A model generated the notes under the pieces. That model saw only the letters and a program-made list of their open reading frames with translations, searched no databases and was not told the origin of the DNA. Shown here piece by piece: positions 43,321-57,619 of a stretch of DNA of 64,000 nt. The stretch's first letter is position 1, and each line of letters opens with the position of its first letter. Position numbers and translations under genes: made by a program. Origin of the DNA: Nitrospira moscoviensis (GTDB lineage Bacteria; Nitrospirota; Nitrospiria; Nitrospirales; Nitrospiraceae); NCBI RefSeq assembly GCF_001273775.1, contig NZ_CP011801.1, positions 868,001 to 932,000 of the forward strand, given 5' to 3'.

Positions 43321-43459
43321 GCCAACAGCCTCATCGAGGCCGATCAAATTAAGGCCACGTCCCCCCTTTTGGGGGCTAGGACCGGACACTTTCAACCACG
43401 TATGGTAGCCGGCACAGTGCGGTCGCCGCCATTCACGGGAACGCGGAGCGAGGACGTCC

Positions 43460-43804
43460 ATGGGTCATGCGAGCAAATTTGTGATTCGTACCTACCATCG
43501 GATTCCGGTCCGGTGTGCGCTGTACTACATGGGTGGAGAGTTTCTCGGCAAGGGGACGGTGATGAATCTGTCCCGCAACGGCTTTCGCGTGCTCGGCGAC
43601 CATCAGGTGGTGCCGGGCATGCAGCTCGTTGTCCGACTCTCGCTTCCCGACAAAGATGAGCCGGTGGAGATCCAGCGCGTCGTGGTGCGCTGGGTCCGTG
43701 GGTTGCTGTTCGGCGCGAAGGTGGTGACCATGAGTCCGGAGGGCGAGGACCGCATCGGCAATTTTTTGAGCTCCCGCCTCCGGGCCTACTGCGCGTCCAC
43801 ATAA
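43460..43804 (+). CDS. PilZ domain protein
   Basis: 114 aa, single PilZ domain. The c-di-GMP motifs are RTYHRIPVR (RxxxR, about 10-18) and NLSRNGFRV (the D/NxSxxG motif, about 37-45). It should bind cyclic-di-GMP and pass the signal to an unknown partner. Shine-Dalgarno CGAGGA is seven bases before ATG 43460. It lies alone between rplU and ilvE, both transcribed away or onward; possible input comes from the HD-GYP protein at 27998. Confidence 0.9.
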   Translation: MGHASKFVIRTYHRIPVRCALYYMGGEFLGKGTVMNLSRNGFRVLGDHQVVPGMQLVVRLSLPDKDEPVEIQRVVVRWVRGLLFGAKVVTMSPEGEDRIGNFLSSRLRAYCAST

Positions 43805-43871
43805 TGAAGTCGAGTCGTTTCGTCCGCATTCGCCTCGTTCATCTCTCCTAAGAGAGCGCTTAGAGCGTTGC

Positions 43872-43900
43872 TTGACGCCTCTCCAGCCTCACGGTTATAG
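43872..43900 (+). promoter_or_regulatory. Promoter of ilvE
   Basis: TTGACG (43872-43877) and TTATAG (43895-43900) are 17 bases apart. A leader of about 40 bases carries GAGGAG before ATG 43949. Confidence 0.6.
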
Positions 43901-43948
43901 TTCGAAAATCTTCTACAACTCTCTGAAGCAACGAGGAGTTTGACCCGC

Positions 43949-44863
43949 ATGTTGGAACCGGTCGACAAGATCTGGATGGACGGTAAGTTTGTGCCCTGGG
44001 CTGACGCCAACGTCCATATTTTGACCCATTCGCTCCATTACGGATTGGCCGCTTTCGAGGGCATCCGATGCTACAAGGGTAAAACCGGCTCCGCCATCTT
44101 CCGGTTGCGGGAACACGTCGATCGTCTGTTCGAGTCCGCCCATATCGGCATGATGGAGATGCCGTTCGATCGCAAGCAGATCGCTGGCGCCATCCTCGAC
44201 ACCGTCCGGGTCAACCGCCTCGATGCCTGCTATATCCGGCCGCTGGTCTACATCGGATACGGCGCGATGGGCGTGCACCCCGGCAACAATCCGATCCGTG
44301 TGGCCATCGCCGCCTGGAAGTGGGGGGCCTATCTCGGCGAGGATGCGCTGGTGAACGGCATGCGGGCGCGGGTGTCATCGTTCACCCGCCACCACGTCAA
44401 CGTGTCGATGACCAGAGGCAAAATTTCCGGGTACTACGTCAATTCGATTCTCGCCAAGCGGGAAGCCAAGGCCGACGGCTATGACGAGGCCATCCTGCTC
44501 GACCCCGAAGGCTATGTGTCCGAAGGCACGGGCGAGAATATCTTCATCGTACGCCGCGGCGTGCTCAAGACGACTCCGTTGACGTCGATCTTGGAAGGGA
44601 TCACCAGGAACTCCGTGATCGAGCTCGCCAAAGAGCGAAAAATCCCGGTGGCTGAGGAACGGTTCACACGCGATGAAATGTATGTGGCCGATGAAGTCTT
44701 CGTCACCGGTACGGCGGCGGAGCTGACGCCGGTCCGCGAAATCGACAATCGAAAAATCGGAGCCGGCAAGCCGGGTCCGATCACGCTCGCCTTACAGAAA
44801 GCTTTCTTTGCCATCGTGCACGGAGAAGATCCGGCGCACGAGGGGTGGCTTACGCCCGTCTAG
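43949..44863 (+). CDS. ilvE: Branched-chain amino acid aminotransferase
   Basis: 304 aa from ATG 43949. PLP class IV aminotransferase of Ile/Leu/Val synthesis. Motifs: WMDGKFVPWADANVHILTHSLHYGLAAFEGIRCY (residues 9-42), the Lys region YYVNSILAKREAKADGYDEAILLD (PLP Schiff base Lys in LAKREA), GYVSEGTGENIFIV and TSILEGITRNSVIELA. The alternative TTG 43940 is too close to the Shine-Dalgarno GAGGAG. It is followed by hairpin copy B. Confidence 0.95.
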   Translation: MLEPVDKIWMDGKFVPWADANVHILTHSLHYGLAAFEGIRCYKGKTGSAIFRLREHVDRLFESAHIGMMEMPFDRKQIAGAILDTVRVNRLDACYIRPLVYIGYGAMGVHPGNNPIRVAIAAWKWGAYLGEDALVNGMRARVSSFTRHHVNVSMTRGKISGYYVNSILAKREAKADGYDEAILLDPEGYVSEGTGENIFIVRRGVLKTTPLTSILEGITRNSVIELAKERKIPVAEERFTRDEMYVADEVFVTGTAAELTPVREIDNRKIGAGKPGPITLALQKAFFAIVHGEDPAHEGWLTPV

Positions 44864-44870
44864 CGTACCA

Positions 44871-44991
44871 GGCTGCTGAAAACGGTCGCCAGCGTCGTTC
44901 TCCGTCGCGCAAACTCCTCAACGTACCCCAGAGAGTACGCCTCCGGGTTTGCGCTCCGTGCGGCCTAGCTGGACGACCGTTTTGAGCAGCC
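44871..44991. repeat. Long interspersed hairpin element, copy B
   Basis: Arms GGCTGCTGAAAACGGTCG (44871-44888) and CGACCGTTTTGAGCAGCC (44974-44991) pair with one internal G/G mismatch at the same place as in copy A. The inside has CGTCGTTCTC, GTACGCCTCCGGGTT and GCGGCCTAGCTGGACG, all shared with copy A. It is placed between the convergent ilvE and secG genes, so terminator function for both is possible. Confidence 0.75.
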
Positions 44992-45008
44992 TGCTGCTTA
45001 TTTAAGTC

Positions 45009-45362
45009 TCAGTGACCGGCTGAGGAAGATTCGCCCGAAGGATGAGAGTCGGTCTTCGGCTGATCCGTGGCGGGGGCGGGAGCAGCCGGTGCGTTTTTCT
45101 GCTTGAGATCAATGACCGTGGAGGAGAAGTTCCGTTCCTTTGCGAGAATGGCCAGGCTGAACGAGGTCAACATGAACACGGCCGCCACCCCGACCGTGAA
45201 CTTGCTCAAGAAGTTGGCCGGACCGCGGCTCCCGAAGACGGTCTGGCTGGACCCCCCAAACGCCGCCCCGATTTCCGCACCTTTCCCGGATTGAAGCAGG
45301 ATCGCCCCGATCATCAGGAAGCAGACGAACACGTGCAGGATGACGACCAAGGTGTACAGCAT
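45009..45362 (-). CDS. secG: Preprotein translocase subunit SecG
   Basis: 117 aa. Two membrane helices (residues 2-22 and 52-70) with SecG words ILLQSGKGAEIGAAFGGSSQTVFGSRG and NFLSKFTVGVAAVFMLTSFSLAI. The tail (80-117) is Pro/Ala/Ser-rich and likely cytoplasmic. Last gene of the gapA-pgk-tpiA-secG operon; its ATG overlaps the tpiA stop. Confidence 0.95.
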   Translation of the reverse strand: MLYTLVVILHVFVCFLMIGAILLQSGKGAEIGAAFGGSSQTVFGSRGPANFLSKFTVGVAAVFMLTSFSLAILAKERNFSSTVIDLKQKNAPAAPAPATDQPKTDSHPSGESSSAGH

Positions 45363-46138
45363 CAGCGGTTCACTCCAATGGATTGAGCAACGGCGGCGAT
45401 CTTAACAAACGAATCGATCCGGAGACAAGCCCCGCCGATCAATGCCCCGTCGATCTGGTCGGACTTCAACAAGCCTTCGACGTTCTCAGGCGTCACGCTG
45501 CCGCCGTACAGGATCCTTGCCCGGTCTGCAACATCGGCCGTCCATGTCGCGGAAAGGAATCGTCGGATCGTGCAGTGGGCGGCAATGGCCTGGTCGACGG
45601 TCGCGGCTCGCCCGGTCCCGATCGCCCACACCGGTTCATAGGCGATCGAAAGCGTCGTGAGCTCTTCGGCCCGGAACCCACCGAGCCCGCCTTGGAGTTG
45701 CCCCGTCAGCACTTCGTCGGTGGTGCCGCGTTCCCGTTGCGCCAAGGATTCGCCGATACAGAGGATCGCTTGGAGTCCGTGTTTGAGAGCCGCGCGGATC
45801 TTCTTGTGGATCGCATCGTCCTGCTCGCCGAAGAGCGTCCGCCGCTCGGAATGGCCCAGAATCACGAAGCGGCAGCCGAGATCGCGCAGCATCGGAGCCG
45901 AGATTTCTCCCGTATAGGCGCCCTGATCTTCCCAAAACATGTTTTGCGCGCCGAGTTGAATAAATGCGGAAGCGCCGAGCGCGGCGCGGACGGACTCCAG
46001 GGCGGTGAAGGGCGGCGCAATGCCGAAATCGACCGACGGAGAGGCGGGCAGCGCCTTGATGAGATCGCGTACGAACGCGGCCGCCTCCGACGCGGTCTTG
46101 TTCATCTTCCAATTGCCGACGATCAGGATTCTCCGCAC
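45362..46138 (-). CDS. tpiA: Triosephosphate isomerase
   Basis: 258 aa from GTG 46138. TIM barrel: RRILIVGNWKMNKT (catalytic Lys), GHSERRTLFGEQD (catalytic His), AYEPVWAIGTG (catalytic Glu) and ILYGGSVTPENVEGLL (phosphate loop). The longer frame to 46201 begins inside a hairpin repeat, so GTG 46138 is preferred. The Shine-Dalgarno is weak. It lies between pgk and secG. Confidence 0.95.
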   Translation of the reverse strand: MRRILIVGNWKMNKTASEAAAFVRDLIKALPASPSVDFGIAPPFTALESVRAALGASAFIQLGAQNMFWEDQGAYTGEISAPMLRDLGCRFVILGHSERRTLFGEQDDAIHKKIRAALKHGLQAILCIGESLAQRERGTTDEVLTGQLQGGLGGFRAEELTTLSIAYEPVWAIGTGRAATVDQAIAAHCTIRRFLSATWTADVADRARILYGGSVTPENVEGLLKSDQIDGALIGGACLRIDSFVKIAAVAQSIGVNR

Positions 46139-46170
46139 GATGATTATCGCCGTCTCAAAGAGGAGAATGT

Positions 46171-46280
46171 TAGCAGGCTGCCGAGAAAGGCCGTCCAGCA
46201 ACGCCGCAGCAAGCGAAGAGGCGAAGCATACTTTGTTGAGCCTCCTGAACGCCGCTGGCGGCCTTTCTCAACAGCTGCTA
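46171..46280. repeat. Long interspersed hairpin element, copy C (diverged)
   Basis: Left arm TAGCAGGCTGCCGAGAAAGGCC (46171-46192) and right arm GGCCTTTCTCAACAGCTGCTA (46260-46280) pair, with a small bulge. On the minus strand the inner words CCAGCGGCGTTC and GCTGGACGGCC match copy B. It lies between pgk and tpiA, and its right end contains the pgk stop codon (46278-46280). Confidence 0.65.
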
Positions 46281-47477
46281 GGCGGCTCGATCGGGTAACG
46301 CGGCCAGCCCCGGCAGCTGTTTGCCTTCGAGCAACTCCAGAGCGGCCCCGCCGCCCGTCGAGATGAAGGAAATATTGTCGGATTCTCCCGCCCGGTGGAC
46401 GGCGAGCGCCGTTTCACCGCCGCCGACGATCGTGAGCGCATAGGCATTCGCGATGGAGTGAGCGATGGACAGAGTGCCGCGGGCAAAGGCGTCGACCTCG
46501 AACATACCCATCGGGCCGTTCCAGAGGATCGTCTTGGCGTCCTGCAGCGCTTCGCTGAAGAGCTTCACCGACGCGGGCCCGATGTCCAGCCCGTACCAGC
46601 CCTTCGGAATTTCCTGGACGGGCAGGATCTTCGTTTCCGCACCCGGCTCGCGGCTCGCCGCCACGACGCAATCGACGGGCAGATAAAATTTCACGCCTCT
46701 GGACAGCGCGTGATCCTCGACGCCGCGGGCGAAGTCCAGCATGTCTTTCTCGACCAGTGAGTTCCCGATCTCCAGTCCCTTGGCCTTGAGGAAGGTAAAG
46801 GCCATCCCGCCTCCGATGATGACCTTGTCCACCCGCTTGCCCAGGTTTTCAATCACGCCGATTTTGCCCGACACCTTCGCGCCGCCCAGGATGGCGACGA
46901 AAGGCCGGACGGGATTTTCCACCGCCCCTTCGAGATACTCAATTTCCTTTTTCAGCAGTGCGCCGGCGGCCGCGTCCTTGATGAACTTGGTAATGCCCAC
47001 GGTGGAGGCATGCGCCCGGTGGGCGGCGCCGAAGGCATCGTTGATGAAGACGTCGCCCAGCGAGGCGAGGGCCTTCGAGAAAGTCTCGTCGTTTTTCTCT
47101 TCGCCGGGATGGAAGCGGAGATTCTCCAGCAGCAGGACGTCGCCCGGCTGCATTTTGGCGACCAGCTTGTCGACCGCCGGGCCGATGCAATCCGGCGCAA
47201 ACACCACTTCCTTGCCCAGGAGCCGCCCCAGGCGTTTCGCGACCGGCGCGAGGCTGTACTTGGGATCAAACGTGCCTTTCGGCCGTCCTAAATGCGAGCA
47301 GAGGATGACCTTCGCGCCTTCGTCCACCACGCGATTGATCGTCGGCAACGTGGATCGGATGCGGGTATCGTCGGTGATCTGCAGCGATTCGTCGAGCGGG
47401 ACGTTGAAATCGGCGCGGATGATGACCCGCTTCCCGCGGAGTGGCACGTCGTCGATGGTCTTTTTGCGCAGATTCAT
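46278..47477 (-). CDS. pgk: Phosphoglycerate kinase
   Basis: 399 aa. Reversible ATP-forming step of lower glycolysis. N-terminal VIIRADFNVPLDESLQITDD, CSHLGRPKG, then LEGAVENPVRPFVAILGGAKVSGKIGVIENLG, and in the C-terminal half ILWNGPMGMFEVDAFARGT and TIVGGGETALAVHRAG (nucleotide site). The length is standard. It follows gapA by 71 bases. Confidence 0.97.
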   Translation of the reverse strand: MNLRKKTIDDVPLRGKRVIIRADFNVPLDESLQITDDTRIRSTLPTINRVVDEGAKVILCSHLGRPKGTFDPKYSLAPVAKRLGRLLGKEVVFAPDCIGPAVDKLVAKMQPGDVLLLENLRFHPGEEKNDETFSKALASLGDVFINDAFGAAHRAHASTVGITKFIKDAAAGALLKKEIEYLEGAVENPVRPFVAILGGAKVSGKIGVIENLGKRVDKVIIGGGMAFTFLKAKGLEIGNSLVEKDMLDFARGVEDHALSRGVKFYLPVDCVVAASREPGAETKILPVQEIPKGWYGLDIGPASVKLFSEALQDAKTILWNGPMGMFEVDAFARGTLSIAHSIANAYALTIVGGGETALAVHRAGESDNISFISTGGGAALELLEGKQLPGLAALPDRAA

Positions 47478-47548
47478 GGACGCTCCTTCACACCATACCG
47501 GCTGCCCGGCGAATCGCGCGTGGAATGCTCAGCCGCGGCGCCGGCTTG

Positions 47549-51217
<3,669 letters not shown>

Positions 51218-51219
51218 GT

Positions 51220-51879
51220 CTATCGGGGTGCCGATGAATCCGTGAGGGCTTCATACGCCTCCGGAACGGACCGGACAGGAGACACCTGCGTGGTGAAGCG
51301 GGTCGGTTCGACGCTGTCGGCTGGTTCTTCCGGTGAAGGCTGATTCGGCACCAGCACGCGCCGCAATTGAGCTGCGCGGGCGGCCTGGACTTTCAACGGA
51401 ATCGATCCCACCGGTCCGATATCCCCTTCCGCAGTCACCGTGCCGGTCAACACATATCCGGCCGGAACGGTTTTCCCTTGCGCCATAGCGGCCACGGTGA
51501 GTCCCACCATCGCCGACAGACTGTCGCCGAAGAGGGTCACCCCCTCATGGGGAATCCGGAGATCCACTGTCCACGAATCGGTCGAGAGGCCCAGCGATCG
51601 GGCGGTGCGGACAATGGCCTGTTCAGCGGATGTCTGCGCCATCCGCGAAAACTTTCCCGGCTTGTCATGAAAGCGGATCTGTAAGCCGTGATGGTCTCCG
51701 CGCTCTTCGAATGTGAGGTGGATATAGGCGACGGACCCTTGCGGCTCGCGGCCGTGTGCCGTGCCGAGAATCGGGATCACTTGTTCGCGCGGCGCGGCCT
51801 CGCAGTCGGAGAGCAGTCCGAGAAGGGAGAGCAGCACCGCCGCACCGACTGGACAAACGAGACCGCGCATGGTCCTCAT
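51220..51879 (-). CDS. Secreted Lon-like (S16) protease domain protein
   Basis: 219 aa. Signal peptide of about 28 residues (PVGAAVLLSLLGLLSDCEAA). Residues 105-175 have the S16 core: LFGDSLSAMVGLTVAAMAQGKTV with catalytic Ser in GDS, then LTGTVTAEGDIGPVGSIPLKVQAA with the dyad Lys in LKVQAA. No AAA+ or substrate-binding domain is present, so it is an ATP-independent periplasmic Lon-like protease or a degenerate scaffold. The only adjacent gene is mutS2 (convergent). Start ATG 51879; ATG 51870 is an alternative. Confidence 0.8.
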   Translation of the reverse strand: MRTMRGLVCPVGAAVLLSLLGLLSDCEAAPREQVIPILGTAHGREPQGSVAYIHLTFEERGDHHGLQIRFHDKPGKFSRMAQTSAEQAIVRTARSLGLSTDSWTVDLRIPHEGVTLFGDSLSAMVGLTVAAMAQGKTVPAGYVLTGTVTAEGDIGPVGSIPLKVQAARAAQLRRVLVPNQPSPEEPADSVEPTRFTTQVSPVRSVPEAYEALTDSSAPR

Positions 51880-52075
51880 GAGACGTTTCCAAGGCAGAAG
51901 GAAGAGTCGTGTCCATGTCGGTGAAATAGGAAGGGACTTGAGACGTGCGCAGGAGTGAAAGAGGACGAACCATAGCGGGCGAGAACGGTCTACAACGCCC
52001 GCAAATCGGCCAATGGAGCCGACTAGCCAATGATCGCAAGTCAGCGTCGATGGTGGGCGTTAGTGGCCGGACGCC

Positions 52076-53416
<1,341 letters not shown>

Positions 53417-53469
53417 CGGAGAACTCCTGGTTGAGGGCTCCTGCCGAACCACCGGGTACTGTGTATACC

Positions 53470-54465
53470 CTACTCCTCTCTGTCCTTGGAAGGAAAGGGG
53501 GCGCTGGCGCCGACCGGCGACGGCTGATTGCGCCTCGCGATGTCAATGTTCCGCTGCAGTCCCGCGTGCTTGGATCGCTTGATGGGGCTGTGTTGGAACA
53601 ATGTGGCAAAGGCGGCTTCATTCATGCCAGCCAAGTCATCGAGGCGCGGGGTCAGGGTCAGGGCCGTCGGCTGAAAGGCCGGCTCGCCGGTTGGCTCGGC
53701 TCGCAGATTGAACGGACAGACATCCAAGCAATCGTCGCAGCCGAAAATCTTGTTCCCCATGCGACGCCGAGTGTCGTCGGGAATTGCCGCATGCTCCCCC
53801 CGGAGCTCGATCGTCAGGTAGGAGATACAACGAGTGGCGTCCACGATATAGGGTTCCACGATGGCCTGCGTTGGGCAGGCCTGAATGCAGAGAGTACAGC
53901 TTCCGCAGAGATCCGTGGCCGGCTCGTCCGGCTCCAACTCCAGCGTGGTGAGGATTTCGCCCAACAGCAGCCAGGAGCCGAACTGGGAGGACACGAGATT
54001 GGAATGTTTGCCGATCCAGCCCAATCCGGCCTGTTCCGCCCAGGCCTTTTCCATGACGGGGCCCGTATCGACATACGAGCGAGTCACTGCGCCCGGCGAC
54101 AACTCTCGGATGCGCCGTTCCAGCTGGCGCAAACGGTCGCCCAAGACTGTGTGATAGTCCTTCCCCCAGGCATAGCGGGCGATGCGGCCATGGCCCGGCC
54201 GTTCGTCGGCTCGCTGGTCCGTCAGATAATTCATGCCGACGGAAATGATCGACCGGCAGCCCGGCAGCGCCTGTGCCGGATCGGCGCGCCGTTCAGGCGT
54301 CCGGGCCATCCAAGCCATCGTGCCGTGATAGCCGCGCTCCAGCCACTGTGTGAGCCGCGCGAGCAAGGTCTGCGCGTGGGTGTCCGGGACCGTTGAGCGG
54401 GCGATACCCACCGCGTCGAATCCCAGCGCGCGTGCCTCTTCTTTGATCGCCCTGGAAAGGGCCAT
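53470..54465 (-). CDS. queG: Epoxyqueuosine reductase QueG
   Basis: 331 aa from ATG 54465. Last step of queuosine synthesis in tRNA, using cobalamin and two 4Fe-4S clusters. The cluster motifs are CGSCTLCIQACPTQAI and CDDCLDVCPFN. The N-terminal domain has FDAVGIARS, GTMAWMARTPERRADPAQALPGCRSIISVGMNY and YDTGPVMEKAWAEQAGLGWIGKHSN-like segments. The tail PVGASAPFPSKDREE is variable. It is transcribed toward the sigma-54 regulator. Confidence 0.95.
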   Translation of the reverse strand: MALSRAIKEEARALGFDAVGIARSTVPDTHAQTLLARLTQWLERGYHGTMAWMARTPERRADPAQALPGCRSIISVGMNYLTDQRADERPGHGRIARYAWGKDYHTVLGDRLRQLERRIRELSPGAVTRSYVDTGPVMEKAWAEQAGLGWIGKHSNLVSSQFGSWLLLGEILTTLELEPDEPATDLCGSCTLCIQACPTQAIVEPYIVDATRCISYLTIELRGEHAAIPDDTRRRMGNKIFGCDDCLDVCPFNLRAEPTGEPAFQPTALTLTPRLDDLAGMNEAAFATLFQHSPIKRSKHAGLQRNIDIARRNQPSPVGASAPFPSKDREE

Positions 54466-54472
54466 GGGGTAT

Positions 54473-54847
54473 TTATTGTAGAGGTGAGCAGTCAAAGCGC
54501 ACACTGAACTGTGCCGAGCAATGGCCGGATTGGCAGCGGCCGCAGGCGCCGGTGATTTTGCTTTTCCAATCGGTTCGTTTCTCGTCGAACCGGCACATCA
54601 GGCGTCCTGCTTTCGAAATGGTCGCCCAAGGATTGCTCGAGCCCGGCGCCTGGGCCACACGGCAGCCGGCAGGAAACGGCACGGCGCAGCTGTGCGACGG
54701 TTCTCCCTTTCCCATGCCGAAGCTGCACGAGTGTTCGGTGGTGGCATGGGATTCATCCGTCGGCTGCGCCGCTGCGCGATCTGCGAGCACCAGCCACGAG
54801 GCGCCTGCCATGATGACGGCGAAAAAAACGACACGATCACGAAGCAT
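54473..54847 (-). CDS. Secreted Cys-rich hypothetical protein
   Basis: 124 aa from ATG 54847. A signal peptide (MLRDRVVFFAVIMAGASWLVLADRAAA) is followed by a short mature protein with eight cysteines (CSFGMGKG, SHSCAVPF, GCRVAQ, LMCRFDEKR, ACGRCQSGHC, FDCS), which suggests several disulfides. The C-terminal CGRCQSGHC pattern may bind metal. Function not known. Stop lies seven bases before the queG start, so cotranscription is likely. Confidence 0.7.
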   Translation of the reverse strand: MLRDRVVFFAVIMAGASWLVLADRAAAQPTDESHATTEHSCSFGMGKGEPSHSCAVPFPAGCRVAQAPGSSNPWATISKAGRLMCRFDEKRTDWKSKITGACGRCQSGHCSAQFSVRFDCSPLQ

Positions 54848-54930
54848 GGCGCATCGTAGCATAGGGCGGCGCGGGCAGGTCAACGCGTTTCCGGTCGCCG
54901 GTTCCGGAAGAGCCGGATATAATCGCCGCC

Positions 54931-55485
54931 ATGTTGCGTTGGTTGTTGTCCGTCCTTCTTCTCGGAACACTGAGCGCCACGCAGGCCTGGACCAAGGACC
55001 TCTCGGCGCTGCACGTCGAAGTCGTGCCGACCGGGGGCGTGCGCGCCACAGCGACCATTCTCTTTCCCGTTGAGCCGGCCTTCATTCAGCGGCTGCTGAC
55101 CGATTACCGCCATTGGCCGGAGTTATTTGAGGTTCGCATGCGAGTGGCGGAACTGCGCGAGCAGGACGGCAAGGCCTTCACCGACCTGCGGATCGACCAT
55201 TCGTTGCTGCCGGGCGAACGGCGATTGCTCTGTGAATCACGGACCTTGGCTGGCGGCGGCTTGCTGACGGAACTCCGGGGCGGTGATTTCAAACAATACC
55301 GGCGTCTCTGGACACTCACGCCGGCGGAACATGGCCGCCAGACCAAAGCCGAGTTTGAACTGCTGGTGGAGATCGACACCATTGTGCCGGACTGGATGGT
55401 CGCCATCGCGATGAGGCAGGAGTTGGAAGCACACTTTCGAATCGTACGGGAGAAGGCGCTGGCGGCGGCTATATCGGGAAAGTGA
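54931..55485 (+). CDS. Secreted SRPBCC/START-like domain protein
   Basis: 184 aa. Signal peptide (1-20, LLSVLLLGTLSATQA). Then a helix-grip domain: VRATATILFPVEPAFIQRLLTDYRHWPELFEVRMRVAEL, and later GLLTELRGGDFKQYRRLWTLTP and IVPDWMVAIAMRQELEAHFRIVREKAL as the C-terminal helix. The family binds lipids or hydrophobic ligands in a cavity. TATAAT ends seven bases before ATG 54931 with no Shine-Dalgarno, a possible leaderless start. Its end overlaps the thiI end by 17 bases (convergent). Confidence 0.8.
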   Translation: MLRWLLSVLLLGTLSATQAWTKDLSALHVEVVPTGGVRATATILFPVEPAFIQRLLTDYRHWPELFEVRMRVAELREQDGKAFTDLRIDHSLLPGERRLLCESRTLAGGGLLTELRGGDFKQYRRLWTLTPAEHGRQTKAEFELLVEIDTIVPDWMVAIAMRQELEAHFRIVREKALAAAISGK

Positions 55486-56656
55486 ATTCGGACCGTTCCG
55501 CTTTGTCGAGACCCTGCTTGACCAGGGCGGTGATGTCGAGCGCCCGCTCCGCTTTTCGCAGTTCGTCGAATCTCGTTTTCGTGCTGGGGTGAGCCGGCGT
55601 AAAAAGCTTGCAGCAATCCTGGTCCGGTTCGATGGACGTCTCATAGGTGCCGAGGCGGCGCGCTTCGTCGACGATTTCCACCTTGTCCATGCCGATCAGC
55701 GGGCGGAGAATCGGCAGTTCCGCCGCTTCTTCGACAACGGAGAGATTTTCGGGGGTTTGGCTCGCGACTTGACCCAAGCTGTCGCCGGTGACCAATCCCC
55801 AGCAGCCCTCCCGCCGCGCCAGCTCTTCGGCGATGCGAACCATCATGCGGCGGTAGAGGACGACTCGGAACGGCGCAGGCGTGTTCAGCACGATCTCCCG
55901 CTGGATTTCGCCGAAAGGAATCACGTAGAGCCGAGCGCCGTATAGATAGGCGGTGAGGGTCTGCACCAGCTCACGGACTTTGTCCTCGGAGGCGCGGCTC
56001 ACGAGCGGGCGGCCGGAAAAATGGACGAAGGCGGCGCGGCAGCCCCGCTTGATCATCCGATACGCCGCAACGGGGGAATCGATGCCGCCGGAGATGAGGC
56101 AGGCGACCGTGCCGCTGACCCCCACCGGCATGCCGCCGGGGCCTGGGATCTTCTCCACGGAGAAGTACGCCTCCTTCGTCAGCAGCTCGACATAGACCGT
56201 CAAATCAGGATCTTTGAGGCTCACACGCTTGCCGGTTCCGACACAGACGGCCGCGCCGACGGCCCGCTCCACGTCCATCGAATTGAAGGGGAATCGTTTG
56301 TCGGCGCGCCGCGCTGTGACGCGGAACGTTGAACATGATGTGGCCCGCAGCTCCTCGACGACGGCTGCGCTGAGTTGGTCGAGGCCGGGATGTGAGAGAT
56401 CGAGCGGCACAGCGTGAGCCAGGGAGAAGTTCGCAATGCCGCACACCCGTTTGAGGCGGTCCGTGACGGCCGCTGTATCGGCTTGCGGGGGCAACACGAC
56501 CCGAATGCGACTGCGGAGATTGTCGATCTGCTTGATGCCGAGGCCCTTGAGAGCCAACCGAATGTTGCCGACCAACTGCTGTTCGAACGAATCTCGGTTG
56601 CGGCCTTTCAGCGCCAGTTCATGGTAATGAACGATGACGGTGTTGACGCCGCTCAT
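55469..56656 (-). CDS. thiI: tRNA 4-thiouridine synthase ThiI
   Basis: 395 aa from ATG 56656, overlapping the trxB stop by four bases. The ferredoxin-like and THUMP region (residues 4-165: [30 protein letters not shown]-like) precedes a PP-loop pyrophosphatase domain [20 protein letters not shown]. Cys pairs in [10 protein letters not shown] may act in sulfur transfer. The rhodanese domain found in enterobacterial ThiI (about 480 aa) is absent, so sulfur must come from another carrier. ThiI makes s4U in tRNA; a role in thiazole formation is unlikely with Thi4 present. Confidence 0.9.
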   Translation of the reverse strand: MSGVNTVIVHYHELALKGRNRDSFEQQLVGNIRLALKGLGIKQIDNLRSRIRVVLPPQADTAAVTDRLKRVCGIANFSLAHAVPLDLSHPGLDQLSAAVVEELRATSCSTFRVTARRADKRFPFNSMDVERAVGAAVCVGTGKRVSLKDPDLTVYVELLTKEAYFSVEKIPGPGGMPVGVSGTVACLISGGIDSPVAAYRMIKRGCRAAFVHFSGRPLVSRASEDKVRELVQTLTAYLYGARLYVIPFGEIQREIVLNTPAPFRVVLYRRMMVRIAEELARREGCWGLVTGDSLGQVASQTPENLSVVEEAAELPILRPLIGMDKVEIVDEARRLGTYETSIEPDQDCCKLFTPAHPSTKTRFDELRKAERALDITALVKQGLDKAERSEFTFPI

Positions 56657-57573
56657 CCCGCCGTGCCTTCCAAGAACCGCTCCGCATCCATCGCGGCCAT
56701 GCAGCCGGAGCCGGCGGCGGTAATGGCCTGACGGTAGTGGGCGTCTTGGACGTCCCCTGCGGCGAAGACGCCCGGGACGCTCGTAGTCGTGACGTGGGCG
56801 GTCACAATGTAGCCGGCGGCGTCCATTTCGATTTGACCAGAGAAGAGCGCGGTGTTGGGGCGATGACCGATCGCGAGAAACATGCCGGCGCATGGCAGAT
56901 CCCAAACTTTACCGGTCACGATGTTTCGGAGCCGGACGCCGGTCACGACGTCTTGACCGAGCACGTCTTCGACGATGCTGTTCCAGATAAAGGCGATCTT
57001 CTCGTTCTTCATCGCCCGGTCCTGCATGATCTTGGAGGCCCGGAGTTTATCTCGGCGATGAATCACCGACACTTTTGTGGCGAACTTGGTGAGAAAGATG
57101 GCTTCTTCCATCGCGCTGTCCCCGCCCCCCACCACGACCAACTCTTTCCCTTTGAAGAAAAAGCCGTCGCAGGTGGCGCAACTGGAAACCCCATGTCCCC
57201 AGAGCCGCCCTTCGTTGGGAAGGCCGAGGGTAATCGGCGACGCGCCGGTGGCGATGATGAGGGTCTTCGTCTTGGCGGTCTCCTCGCCGTCTATGGTGAG
57301 GGTAAAGGGGCGGGATTTCAGATCGACGGCGGTCACGTCGCCCGTTCGGAACTGCGTGCCGAAGCGCTCCGCCTGTGCGCGCATTTCCTTCATCAGCTCC
57401 GGGCCCATGATGCCCTTGGCGAAGCCGGGATAGTTTTCGACCTCCGTCGTGGTCGTGAGCTGACCGCCCGACTGCCAACCCTCCACGAGCAGGGGAGCCA
57501 GATTGGCACGCGCGGTATAGATGGCAGCGGTCAGGCCGGCCGGGCCCGAGCCGATGATGATAACGTTGTGCAT
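56653..57573 (-). CDS. trxB: Thioredoxin reductase
   Basis: 306 aa from ATG 57573. FAD/NADPH flavoprotein. FAD site [26 protein letters not shown] site [23 protein letters not shown], redox-active CATC motif ([13 protein letters not shown]), and C-terminal [34 protein letters not shown]. Reduces thioredoxin. The trxB-thiI overlap suggests coupling of disulfide reduction and tRNA thiolation. Confidence 0.95.
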   Translation of the reverse strand: MHNVIIIGSGPAGLTAAIYTARANLAPLLVEGWQSGGQLTTTTEVENYPGFAKGIMGPELMKEMRAQAERFGTQFRTGDVTAVDLKSRPFTLTIDGEETAKTKTLIIATGASPITLGLPNEGRLWGHGVSSCATCDGFFFKGKELVVVGGGDSAMEEAIFLTKFATKVSVIHRRDKLRASKIMQDRAMKNEKIAFIWNSIVEDVLGQDVVTGVRLRNIVTGKVWDLPCAGMFLAIGHRPNTALFSGQIEMDAAGYIVTAHVTTTSVPGVFAAGDVQDAHYRQAITAAGSGCMAAMDAERFLEGTAG

Positions 57574-57619
57574 ATGCGGAGACTCTAACACAGCGGAGGA
57601 AGCGGACGGTAGGAGGCCG

